64,000 nucleotides of DNA. Origin: Hyalella azteca (taxonomy: Eukaryota > Arthropoda > Malacostraca > Amphipoda > Hyalellidae). Position 1 is the first letter of the stretch, and the number at the start of each line of letters is the position of its first letter. Below, one piece after another: positions 36,180 to 45,552 of this stretch. The stretch spans positions 124,001 through 188,000 of the forward strand of contig NW_025931631.1 in the NCBI RefSeq assembly GCF_000764305.2. Direction: 5' to 3'. Under the pieces are notes generated by a model. It was not told the DNA's origin, made no database searches, and saw nothing but the letters and a program-made list of their open reading frames with translations. Made by a program: the position numbers and the translations under genes.

Positions 36180-36977
36180 TTATCGCGTACGCGTAGTAGC
36201 AAGACGTCGCCGATAGTGGGAGTAGTGGCACATCTCCGTCTCGCTTTCCATTCGTATCGTCCCGTCAAGAGCACTGCGTTCGCCATAGCTTCCAGAGAAC
36301 TGTTCTGCTAGGAATTGGACGCGTCGGTTTCGCCATTTTCCGTAGGCTAGAATGTCCGCGGTATGAAGGTTTCCAATGGAGAAAAGGTTGGGTTCCGTGG
36401 GCAGAGTAAGCACTGTCGTGGGTGAGAGAGGAGACGGGTTGTCAGATACGGACCAAAGTGGCGTGTGGTTGATCATCGCGGCTTCAGCCTAGCCAGTTTG
36501 GTACTGAGCTCGTCTGGAGAGTCCTGCTTCCCATGAGTGCTAGTGATCGCTCCAAAACTCTGCGTACGCTCCGTACGACGAGTTTTGGTCTCTCAGCTCC
36601 CTCCGTGATGGCTGGCTTGAGGAGGGTTCATCTTACACGATTCCCTTTGAAAAACAGAGTCCTTCTGATATTTTATGGTGGTCGATGTCATCCATGTGTT
36701 TTTTAATCCGATGGAATTCGTTCATCTATCTGATCGTATCAGGCTACGCGAGCCTCGCAGGGCCATGAATCGTGCGATAAGAGTTCCGAATCCGAAAACT
36801 GGAGGTGTCCATGGCTGGTAGGACCTCCTGAGGTGTATTGCGCATGACTGCAGGCAGACGACTGTAAGCACCCAAACCTTCTGGAGGGCCTTGTTTCGTC
36901 GAGTCCCGACGCCACTTTGTGTCGACACTGTGCAGGCATATCTGTGTAGTTTGCTCAGTTTGGTGTGTTCCCATCAT
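36180..36977 (-). pseudogene. BEL/Pao integrase remnant 1
   Basis: On the minus strand, frames within 36977-36722 contain, split over at least two frameshifts, the end of a DDE integrase core: CAIHL, EVLPAMDTSSF, then LIARFMALRGSRSLIRSD with the second catalytic Asp. After a decayed stretch the 98-codon frame 36476-36180 gives MINHTPLWSVSD, LSPTTVLTL and YGKWRNRRVQFLAEQF. This is the post-core region of BEL/Pao integrases (N-x-x-PL…LSP…L, then W/RRxQxLAxxF). Integrase inserts the cDNA of the element. No RT remains. Confidence 0.78.
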
Positions 36978-38213
36978 GGATGACTAGGATGAGGCAGTAA
37001 TTTATTCAATTTTGGCATTGTCCTTGTAAAAAATTGATCTTTTAGGAAATGCAAGGAATCGAAGTACCAGAAAGATGGTTTGTAGATGTCATCTTCTCCA
37101 GCTCCAGATCGAATCTATTTATTAACTTTTCCCAATTATTTACGGTAAACCCTCGTCAAATTGATTAATTTTCTTTTCATGCGCCTCCATCGATTCCTTA
37201 AATTTTTTTTACTAAACTCTCGTATGCTCATATGCCTACTTTTTGTCCCTATTACTATAGTCGTTGCATTTTGCTCGCCAAATGCAAGGAAAACTTTCGT
37301 ATAGAGCAACAAATTCCCGAGAATATTACCGAAGGTCCAGCACTGTCGCCAGACCAATTGAAATTTGGCACAAGGTGAATCGGAAAGTGTGCTACCGTCT
37401 ACACGTTCCGATCCCCGCAGTTCGTCGAAATCTATGCTCTGGAGCTGAAATATCATTGCAACTCAAATATCGCTCAAAACTGCGACGTATTCCCAGGTGG
37501 AATACTTATCTGCAAAAATTGACATTAATAAGAAGACTAACGAAAGATGGAATTGAATATGTTTAGAAGGTAAGATTAAGAACGCTAGAGTGCATACGCA
37601 GGTAAGAACTAAGAACGCTAGAGTGCATAACGGCCTATGAAGTCAAGTGCTCAAAGCCATAGCCCCGTATGACCACAACCACAAAATAAGCTTGCCAAAA
37701 GTAAATATGGCCATACTGCATCTGGCCAAACCTATACAAGCTGCAACCTTTCTCCACCCAAAACAAACATGAGCGGACCTAACCTAACCTCATTGGTTGC
37801 AAGAAGTTAGAAAGGCGGTCCAATTGTGTGCTGGCAGAGCCAGTTATTGGCTGCATGAAGGTTGTGAGCCGGGACAGCGTGAATAAGTTAGGCCAGAAGT
37901 TAGGCCCGAGTAGGTACAGCCGGATGGGGAACTGCCTGCTTATGAGCGAGCATGCTTAAGCATTGGCTGAAGACCTACGGCGCTATTATCTTTCGGCTGT
38001 GTGTCGCTTGTCTGGATTACGGAGTTCAAGCGTAGTCTGCGGCTTCTAGTTCTGAGGCTGAGTAAAGTTTATGCATCGTGAACAGGTGAAGCTAGGCGTT
38101 GGCTCAGGGCTTATTTAAGAGTAAAATTTGTGGCCTACGGCTGCGCCCCCTCCATGGCGCGGTGAAAGAATGATGATCGGCATCACCAAAAACTGCTGGA
38201 AGAAGAATCTCAA
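36978..38213. other. No recognised gene; small duplication
   Basis: 'taagaacgctagagtgcata' occurs at about 37577 and 37608. A pair of opposed ~100-codon frames at 37136-37566 has no recognisable domain. Confidence 0.4.
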
Positions 38214-38690
38214 GAAGTCGTTGGAAACGCCCAGATTTGGAAACCATAATTGCTCAAATTGAAGTGAAAATAAACGATTGACGTTTGAATTATATTTCAG
38301 AAGATATTAACGATTTACAACCAATAACACCGTCACTATTAATTAATGGTCGTCAAATCAAAGAATTTCTAGACCCAATCGACATTAAAGATATTCGCGA
38401 CCCATCCTTCAACGAAAAGACAATTCATAACAAATATTTAATTCGGACTTACTGACTGCACTACGGTACGTGAAAGATCTCAGGCCAGCAATGTAATTGC
38501 TAATAATACTGTTAAGTTAGGAGATATTGTACAAATTCATAGCGATCACCCTCGCGTACTTTGGAAACCAGAAAGAGTAATTTCTTTAAATTGTTGGTAA
38601 TGATGTCTTTGTTCGTTCTGTATAATTAGTTATCGACTTTGGGAAAAGTCATTAGACCCATTAACAAACTATCCGTTAGAAGTTACCGCG
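38214..38690 (+). pseudogene. BEL/Pao integrase C-terminus, remnant 2
   Basis: From 38219 the frame reads RWKRPDLETIIAQIEVKIND, a TGA, then RLNYISEDINDLQPITPSLL and an extension to the stop at 38453. Another frame gives VKLGDIVQIHSDHPRVLWKP, and a further shift gives VGNDVFVRSV. This ends with bases that encode RPINKL- and YPLEV-like pieces in different frames (about 38655-38690). The order (LN-x-RPL-x-Y…LTP…GD-V-…W…V…) is the end of BEL/Pao pol. It belongs to a copy different from 36-37 kb, as it lies on the opposite strand. Confidence 0.82.
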
Positions 38691-39037
38691 AAAGGTTCTC
38701 CTCATGGGCCAACATTGAACAATATCTCTTGCAACTATCAAAAAACGCGCCTAGACCATGCCGCCAAGCTGCTAAAAAGGCTATTCTTGCCTTTTCAATT
38801 TCTTCGTGAAGAGAGATCAATTTCTTCGTGAATCTTTTGTTTCACATCCTCTAATTACGCTCTGTAATTATGCCGTATCGACTTAATTTTTATAGTCCAT
38901 TTACGCGCATTGTTATTAGGTATTGATCATGTCCATTTCGCCTGCCGGGGGGATATGTCGGGAACTTAACGTAGTCCCGACGTTGACGTACGGGTTCCTA
39001 CTATTATCTGTATATAGCTTTGATTATCTGATCAGTG

Positions 39038-39150
39038 ATCACCCTACTTGCCGCAACCAGTCATCCATTAGAAGGCACGATAGCACATCTCAAGCCATGT
39101 CACTTCTATACTTCTGAAATTTATGTCCGGCCGAATTGTGATCTATGATA
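39038..39150 (+). repeat. Dispersed repeat B, copy 2
   Basis: Counterpart of 35391-35505. Confidence 0.7.
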
Positions 39151-39664
39151 GATGACATTCTCCTATGATCGACGACATTCAATATTTTAAACATTTAATG
39201 CTTGTGCGTAAGGTTTTAACTTCTCTCAAGCTGAGTGGAATCAAAATAAAGGTATCCAAATGTCAGCTTTTTCAAGAGGATATTAGTTTTTGGATCATGA
39301 AAAAAGTAGTAACGGCATACGCAGGACCCCCGATTTTGTGCAAAAAATTGATGACTACCCTAGACCCACAACAGTGACAGAGTTACGGCAATTTTTATGA
39401 TTGGTAAATTTTTAGAGGAAGTTCATTGACCAGTGTTCAGCGATTGCTAAGCCTTTTGACGGAACTAACAGGTGGCCCGAAGCGTCCAGCGCTAGATGGA
39501 AAGTAGCTTTTGTTTCTCTGGAAGGAGCCTTAGTTAAGTTAAAGACGTTAGGCTTAGTTTTCCCAACAATGAAGACCTTGACAAGCAGAGATGGAGAAGA
39601 CAAGCTTGAATTGTATATTGATGAATCGGGCATTGGGATAGGAGCGAAAAAAGAAACAAATGGA
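39141..39664 (+). pseudogene. Ty3/gypsy RT to RNase H remnant
   Basis: The frame from 39165 reads MIDDIQYFKHLMLVRKVLTS, then SGIKIKVSKCQLFQEDISFW, the block after the RT catalytic box (Y-x-DD). Shifted frames give TVTELRQFL, LVNF-stop-RKFIDQCSAIAKPF, then RWKVAFVSLEGALVKLKTLG and ELYIDESGIGIGAKKE, which matches the start of RNase H. The catalytic Tyr is replaced by Met. A 20-bp imperfect duplication repeats the MIDDI codons (39145 and 39165), with loss of frame. At least two stops. It is followed by a short repeat encoding Asn/Thr/Gln (39660-39740). Confidence 0.85.
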
Positions 39665-40772
39665 TGGATACAAGACAATACAAACAAATGGAAACACACA
39701 AGACAAATAGAAACAAATGGATGCATACAAGACAATAGCATATGCTTCCATGACTTTCAGCCATGCTCAGATGAGATGTTCTACAATAGAAAGGGAGTAA
39801 TAAAAGGGCCCCATACACTATCGTATCCTATCAGCGAGTTTAGCTAGGCTCGCCTTCAATTTCAAACCACCCAACTCCGTCACCGCGACCGCCAGTGTAT
39901 GCGGCGCTTAAGGGGGGTATGTAGACCCGCCCGAACTCCGAAGCGAGGGTGATCGCTGACGCTGCCGTGACTACTAGTATCTTACGTCTGGCTGTGTGGT
40001 GTCAAAGGAATGTCATGCGAGCGCAGGCCTGCGTCTGGCTGCTCTACACTCATAGACTTGGGCAGACGCGTCACACGAAGCAAAGGGTGCTTGGGCCGCT
40101 GAGCTGATCCCTCACACCCCTCCTCTCTCCCCCCCTCCGATGTGCGGGTACCCCATTCGGTACTGTGAGCCACTGCTTCAGGCCAAATAGACTGTTTTCG
40201 ATAGACTGACTCTGATAACCCTCCTCTCTCGTCTAAGATGTGCCGGTGTCTAACTGTAATATGAGCTTAGACTTCAAGCCAAATAGGCTGGCTGTTTTCG
40301 CGCACTTACATGCTCATCTTCATCATATAAATACATCACATTCAATACCTAAATAATTTCGATATTTAATTAATAGAGTACAAATTTCTGAACGAAAAAC
40401 ATATTGTCACTAGACTATTAATTATTTTCTCTTTATATAGCTACGTCGAGGGAAGGTTACAGAAATGCGACGAAATGTCAACTTTTACTGTTAATCAAGA
40501 TTTATCAATGTACAGAGACAGTAATTCAGACTGTACAGAGACTAAAAGTTTACTTACAGAGACAGCGATAAGCGCCGGCGCTTACATAACAAGAGCGAAG
40601 TGTCCGTCTCCTTGGAGATGGAGACAGAAGAGGGAAGTTGGTAAACCGCAGTAGGGGTTTTTGAGAGGGGGAGGGAGGGAAGGTGAAAATTGTTAGGCTC
40701 TTTGTTCTCATATGGTCGAGGCTCGCTCGACTGAATTCACAATGACCCGTACAACGAATATTCAATATCTAT
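39665..40772. other. Spacer with degenerate tandem repeat and palindrome
   Basis: 'acaaatggatg' units repeat at 39655-39735. At about 40100-40300, 'ccctcctctctc', 'gatgtgc(g/c)ggt' and 'gccaaatag(a/g)ctg' recur with a ~100-bp period. A perfect 16-bp palindrome taagcgccggcgctta lies at 40569-40584. Confidence 0.55.
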
Positions 40773-41327
40773 TCAATATTCAACATAATCGTTGATAATG
40801 CAAGGTAACATGTTGTTTAAGCAAAAATTTTTAAACTGCACTTCCATTCGCTTGAGCCAAAACATCGGTTCATGTTCAACCACAATTATATGTATATCTT
40901 CTGGTATCCAGGTCACGAAATAACATTTACTTCGTCCGGTAACTTTCATCTGACCTTGAACTTGGAAGAAGTAGGAATGCCTTCTGTTCATTATTATTTG
41001 ATCGTCAACGACTTTCAAATGATTGCATTTTTTAGCAATCACAGCATCTTTTATTGTCTTGAAATAACGTGCAGAGCTTGGGCATTTAATTTCAACAACG
41101 TGGTCATGATCCACAAGACCGTCTGGGGATGCACCTAAATAAGGAAAATCTTTGTCTACGAAAAAACCGCATCTTTTCACTGAGATGTCCATTTTATTTT
41201 GTAATCCTTCTAACGCTGAAGTTTCCCGCCCCCACACTATGGCATGAATCGTGTCACTCAAGTCATTCATTATTCTGTGGGCGACCAACTGCTTGCTTGT
41301 TGTTTTGTGCAGCCTGTCTACCTCCAT
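40773..41327 (-). CDS. YqaJ-type nuclease ORF, 184 codons
   Basis: The frame shows the YqaJ/lambda-exonuclease-like core in order: VWGRETSALEGL (about residues 31-42; Glu is part of the active site), GFFVDKDFPYLGASPDGLVD (about 53-72; catalytic Asp in SPDG) and VVEIKCPSSA (about 77-86; catalytic E-x-K). It continues with HSYFFQVQGQMKVTGRSKCY (Gln and aromatic residues of the last core strand) and FW near the end. Such domains are carried by ISL2EU/IS4EU-type DNA transposons of arthropods and other invertebrates and by some viruses. Here the N-terminal helical part is short, and no transposase or THAP domain was found next to it. The ORF is uninterrupted, so it may be a young insertion, a 3' exon or a truncated copy. 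Confidence 0.82.
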   Translation of the reverse strand: MEVDRLHKTTSKQLVAHRIMNDLSDTIHAIVWGRETSALEGLQNKMDISVKRCGFFVDKDFPYLGASPDGLVDHDHVVEIKCPSSARYFKTIKDAVIAKKCNHLKVVDDQIIMNRRHSYFFQVQGQMKVTGRSKCYFVTWIPEDIHIIVVEHEPMFWLKRMEVQFKNFCLNNMLPCIINDYVEY

Positions 41328-41376
41328 GCGAGGTGGGGTAGAGGATGTCTTCCCCTCTACCCTCTATGGGGGTAGA
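41315..41376. repeat. Hairpin next to the YqaJ start
   Basis: gtctacctccatgcgagg… and …tatgggggtagac form an imperfect stem of about 23 bp, overlapping the first codons of the YqaJ ORF. It could be an element end or just a local inverted duplication. Confidence 0.55.
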
Positions 41377-42008
41377 CAAGGGTAGCCACTTCAGGCCAAA
41401 GATTTATGAGCGTAGGCTACGAGTCCTGTTTAGCAGTGATGAAAACATTTTTTGGTTGTGAATATTTACAAAATGGTTGTTGATTCTGACATGTATTTAG
41501 TAACATCAGATAGAGAATAAATAGTACTACACGTTAACGTCTCAAAAATTTCGATAAGACGCCGGTTTAATTAACATCGAGGTACAAAATTATCATCTAT
41601 CATAACTGGTGTTATACAAAGCTTACATATTTTTTGTTCCTTTACACGGATTGTAAATAAATACCTAGATAAGTATGGAAAATTTTTAGATCGTCATCTC
41701 ATTTACGAGTGGAGTAAAGTTCACCCTAATTAGTGAAGAACTGCTTAGGAACCTGTCCGGGACCTCGCGGCTCTCAAGCACCACATTAACGAGCCAAGCA
41801 GAGAAAATGGAGGCAAGCACAACGATGCGCTCCAACAAGTGCTTGGTGTGCCAACTGGTATATTTCTATACCAGATTTCACAAATCTGGTATTTTCAGAC
41901 GGTGTCCGATATAAATATTTTAGATTTGGTATATTTGCCCAAATCTGGTGTATTTTTCTGAATTTTCTGACTTACTTCAAATTTTCTGCATCAAGTTCCG
42001 CCTCTGAA
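41377..42008. other. No recognised gene
   Basis: 'aaatctggta' variants recur at 41850-41960, beginning with the small palindrome ctggtatatttctataccag. This could be a subterminal repeat of the hAT remnant that follows. Confidence 0.35.
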
Positions 42009-42160
42009 GCTTAAACTTTCTTCAGCGTAGGCGTGGATTATATAGCTTACATTTAGAGCGGCGCGACTAGAGCTTTCCCGCCATTTTTGGAACCCGCGAG
42101 ATTTCCGCTTGATGAAATGACCCCAATCTAATTATTAACATTTAACAAAGTGCTTTGTGC
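42009..42160 (+). repeat. Dispersed repeat C, copy 1
   Basis: 'gtggattatatag', 'gagctttcccgccatttttg' and 'cgcttgatgaaat' match the reverse complement of 62345-62505. Confidence 0.8.
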
Positions 42161-42278
42161 AGTACAGTATAAGCACGAGAGTGATGATTGTTGATTGATT
42201 AGTGATCAGTGATGATATGACCTATGACGAGTGAGGTTGTCGAACCGATCTCTGTGACGCAAGCTCCACCGTTTTTGT

Positions 42279-42654
42279 TTGGTGGTTTTGAATTCTGAAG
42301 TGTCCCTTCAATTCAGGAGTGCCATGCAGTATTTCACTGATCTTGAAAATCATCATCCGTTCTTGGAACTGGTTGACTACTGCATCACTTGTCTACTTTC
42401 ACCACTCTCCAATGCATTCATGGAGCGAGTGTTTCTACAAGTCACCTACGTACGTGAAAAACGAGCGTTATTCGGACCAAATGCTATCTGCTCAACCGCA
42501 ACAAATCACACCCGAAATGTTAGATAAATGCAATATGCAAGCATGTGCGAAAATAAACAAACGAAAGATGACCTGTTTCCGTGACTTGCTCATCTGGAGT
42601 GAAGGGGAAGAAGTGCCACACTGTGATAAAAAAAAGGAACAAGTGTCAATGTAA
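42279..42654 (+). pseudogene. hAT transposase C-terminal dimerisation domain remnant
   Basis: Frame 42279-42527 reads NHHPFLELVDYCITCLLSPL followed by SNAFMERVFLQVTYV, the hATC signature (P-x-SNA-x-x-ERxF). After a frameshift near 42450 the frame 42319-42654 continues KNERYSDQMLSAQ and a Lys-rich tail. In hAT transposases this helix region mediates multimerisation. Upstream catalytic (DDE) and BED zinc-finger parts were not found. A host ZBED-like gene is possible but the frameshift argues for a dead transposon. Confidence 0.78.
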
Positions 42655-42956
42655 TCAAACACGGGTAAAGAAAAATGTCAAAATGTTGCAAACAGAGGGA
42701 AAAAATAAAACGTGTTCAATTCGGTTAATTATTCGTCAAGCCAGATAAATGCACAGTTAAAAAAAGATAAAAATGACATCTTTTTTCTAACCAACGTTTC
42801 TGACGAATAGTTTCATCAAATTTGGAGGCATTAGTCAATTTGTTGATAGAATTTCTGGTATTTTGAGGTAGGCAATCTGGTATTCTCGCCAGAAAATAAA
42901 GTTGTGATGGGCCCGAGCCGCTCGGCGCTCGCCTCGAGTTCAGGTGCAACGCAAAC
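42655..42956. other. No recognised gene
   Basis: 'tctggtatt' occurs again twice here, as in 41850-41960. Confidence 0.35.
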
Positions 42957-43150
42957 GTCAAGCTGGTAGGGTGTGTTCTATCATGGCGGACTCGAAGCTA
43001 TTCATGAAGCCCTGACTTCCTAGCAAAGTTCACTGAAGAGTACCGCAGTTTGCCGTGCTTGTGGAAGTGAAAGGTCCGTAGCGCATTATTCGATTTCACG
43101 ATTTGTTATAAACTAATTATTTATTATACATCGAATTATTCCGTAGCGCA
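42957..43150 (+). repeat. Dispersed repeat D, copy 1
   Basis: 'caagctggtagggtgtg', 'catggcggact', 'cactgaagagtaccgcagt' and 'ggtccgtagcgca' match the reverse complement of 50225-50400. The last phrase (ccgtagcgca(t/a)tattcgattt) is duplicated at 43077 and 43142. Confidence 0.75.
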
Positions 43151-43859
43151 ATATTCGATTTGTTTAAACGGTTTAACTTTGTCGAATAGGATATTTAAGT
43201 TTTCCGCGGACATCATCAAGTACCTAGTTTTGATAGTCGTTTTGACTATCGTAATAGTATTCTTGCGTATGAAAGTTAGCAAATTCATGTGAATGAATCC
43301 TTGTCAATTGACTAGCCATTCTCTGACCGCATAATCTTTTCTTCTGTTGCTTCTTCACTGACCCGAGCTCATAAAACACGATGGCAGCAGCTGCAACTGT
43401 CTCGGCGGACTCGTCTTCACGACGGCGCTGAGAGCAAAGATGTACGTGGGCGGGGAACGCAGCCGTGCACCACCAAATTTAGTCAAAAAGTTATAGGCTA
43501 CGTTATTGAGGGAATTTCAGGGAAAGGATCATGATAGTCCATTCGAAGTACGGCAGTGGTGGTCTCCGACAGGCGTCCCCGTAGGTGTATGGTGAAATAT
43601 CGCCGAATCAGATATGCTAGCCAGAATCGTATAGCCGGACTCCAGTCAGATACGCTAGTGCATGGGGCGCTTTTAGTTGTACTAAGATGAGTTCTAAGCT
43701 TATTCTTTTTTTTACGCTACCGTTCATGTTATTCGCAAATCATAAGCCTTTACGTTATCTGAAAAAACATGGCTAGCGATAATTGTAGACTATTGATGAT
43801 ATTGAAGGATTTAACCGATTACGATTTTGTCCATCAAACCATCAGAGTCGCCAGGCTGG
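43151..43859. other. No recognised gene
   Basis: No domain found. A local 'agatatgctag / agatacgctag' repeat lies near 43610-43660. Confidence 0.4.
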
Positions 43860-43993
43860 CTATATTCCCACCTAATCCTCCGCAGCGTTCCGTAATTTTC
43901 CAGCGATTGTCGAGGAGACCGTTCAATTCGAGCTTTATCATCATGGCTGTAGACATGATGCAATTCGTTGCTCCGGTGTCAACTTGAGCGATG
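43860..43993 (-). pseudogene. Retropepsin N-half remnant (DTGA)
   Basis: The minus frame gives PVIAQVDTGATNCIMSTAMM followed by IKLELNGLLDNR. This is the active-site strand (D-T-G-A) and flanking helix of a retroviral-type aspartic protease. The frame is stopped on both sides and the second half (flap and LLG strand) is not found downstream. It differs from the remnant 270 bp away, so these are two copies or a rearranged one. Confidence 0.7.
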
Positions 43994-44261
43994 ACGGGTT
44001 ATCCCTTAATAGTCAATGTCACTAGGAGACTCCTTGATCGAAGTATTTTTCAGTTCGCTAACACAATATATTGCTAGCGTTTTAAATTTGAATTCCATGA
44101 ATTTCGTTGTTCATGAAATATTACTCTACTTCACATAAAAGTTCCTTCAGTTGTATTTGCGCTTTCCTTTTTACGTTCTTTCCTTGGTCCGATTTACTGC
44201 CTTTCCTGTATAAACGATTCGCGATAGTCGTAACTTCTTAATTCCAGTTTTCCATTGTTGG

Positions 44262-44600
44262 CTAACCTAAGACCTGTATGTCGAAGCTACTGCCAATGCA
44301 TTGGACGTTGATTTGGCGGCATGTCCTCACAATAAAATCCATTCCCAGGAGCAAGGGTGTCAACATGCCTTCAACGACATCGCATTTAAAGACGAAGTTC
44401 AGGTTTACTACAGATGCTGGGACAATAAGACGTCCTATAATTTTCAACTCTGTCCCATCGATGCCTCGAGCAATTGGATATGGTCTTTAATTCCGTAGTA
44501 GAATTTAGCTCAAACGGCATTTGCGCATTATTTCGCCTGACATACAAGATTAGACACAACCAGTATCAAATACTGTGTCCGAATCTCATTATAATGCTTG
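44262..44600 (-). pseudogene. Retropepsin remnant, nearly full domain
   Basis: The minus frame includes VFDTGCV with a stop at the next codon, CMSGEIMRKC, two further stops, then YPIARGIDGTELKIIGRLIV (flap region) and EGMLTPLLLGMDFIVRTCRQ (second hydrophobic-hydrophobic-Gly motif). The last 61 codons are open (44262-44447). The order fits a retrotransposon aspartic protease, which cleaves Gag-Pol. Three internal stops kill it. The DDI1/NRIP-type cellular relatives are an alternative, but retroelement origin fits the neighbourhood. Confidence 0.75.
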
Positions 44601-44641
44601 CGACGGACATGCCTACTTAGATCTACTTAGAGCAGGTATTT

Positions 44642-45031
44642 CTATGCAGAATGTCTGTATGCAATGTGCCTTTTCAGTTGAGGTTTTCTGACGCAAGAAT
44701 ATTGACAGTCAGGACACCGCAGAGGTTTTTCACCCGAGTGCCTGAACATAATGTGACTTGTTAAGTTAGTCTTCAAATTAGTAAAATACTTACATTCAGC
44801 ACAGTTATATTTTCTCTTGCCTTTACATGTTCTCTTGCGTGTACGTGTTCTCTTGCGTGTACATGAACGTTGCGTGTTTTCACCGCCACCAGCCGCTGCT
44901 CCAGAGACGTGGCCACCGCCACCAGCCGCTGCTCCAGAGACGTGGCCACCGCCACCTGGAGCAGCTGATAATCTATTTCCATTCCTGCTACCTTGATGTC
45001 GGGTCCAATTCGATCGATTCCAAAAAATCAT
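44642..45031 (-). CDS. Two-finger C2H2 zinc-finger protein or exon, 129 codons
   Basis: Finger 1 is C77-x2-C80-x12-H93-x4-H98 and finger 2 is C106-x2-C109-x12-H122-x4-H127, joined by the HSGEKP linker at residues 99-103. The second has the arthropod-like pattern CPDCQYSC…HIAYRHS and the protein ends two residues later. Residues 1-50 are Gly/Ala-rich, with an 11-residue duplication (GGGGHVSGAAA, twice). Residues 55-74 are basic (RTRKRT repeats) and could be a nuclear signal or DNA-binding arm. It is open from Met to stop without defects, unlike everything around it. It may be the last exon of a transcription factor gene. Next to it (minus, downstream) is the retropepsin remnant; a link is not shown. 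Confidence 0.7.
   Translation of the reverse strand: MIFWNRSNWTRHQGSRNGNRLSAAPGGGGHVSGAAAGGGGHVSGAAAGGGENTQRSCTRKRTRTRKRTCKGKRKYNCAECKYFTNLKTNLTSHIMFRHSGEKPLRCPDCQYSCVRKPQLKRHIAYRHSA
44889..44955. repeat. 33-bp in-frame duplication in the zinc-finger ORF
   Basis: 'cagccgctgctccagagacg' occurs twice 33 bp apart. Just upstream, 'tgttctcttgcgtgtac' is repeated with an 18-bp period. Both keep the reading frame. Confidence 0.85.
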
Positions 45032-45276
45032 TCCGCCATATAGCGTATTTCATCGCGATCCTCGTTCGTCTTAGCCTGCTACTCGGCTATAAATTCCAAA
45101 AATCCAATACTCTCTTCGACAGCATCTCTACCGTAGGTTGCCATCATAAATGAGTTTCCTGTTAGAAGTTTTTCGCGCAATCAAAAATTCCGTTCAAAGT
45201 TGATCGCGGTCTGAAGTTATGTAGGTATAGGCCGTAGTCATGATAATTAAGGTGGAGAGGAATTTCGTGTTTTTAA

Positions 45277-45552
45277 TTAACACGTTTTTCTTAACTCAGC
45301 TTCGCGTTTGTTTGTTGTTAAAATTGACAACGGAAATTAGCCCACTTCTGATTTCTCTAGAGATCTGAAATTCGGCATGCAGGCTATTTTCGCCTAACAA
45401 TTTCAGATGCAATCATAATAAATTATGGCTCGCCCCAAAAACGTGTGTCGGGGTGATACGTGAGTTGTATATACGTGTGTATATACAACTTAATCAATTA
45501 AGCTAATTTAGGTCTCTAATTGCTAGTTTTTGTGTTGTTAAAAACGTGTTAA
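45277..45552. mobile_element. TTAA element, TIR CACGTTTTT (family E, copy 1, complete)
   Basis: TTAA-cacgttttt at the left (45277-45289) and aaaaacgtg-TTAA at the right (45540-45552) bound a 276-bp element. The left half matches 61221-61390 and 63808-64000. The right 65 bp are the inverted counterpart of the later part of those copies. The middle contains 'aataaattatggctcgcccc', which is part of the fold-back arms at 61.6 kb. Confidence 0.8.

Noticed and set aside
37136..37566. Opposed ~100-codon frames
   Set aside because: No recognisable motif on either strand; the pairing of open frames looks like chance.
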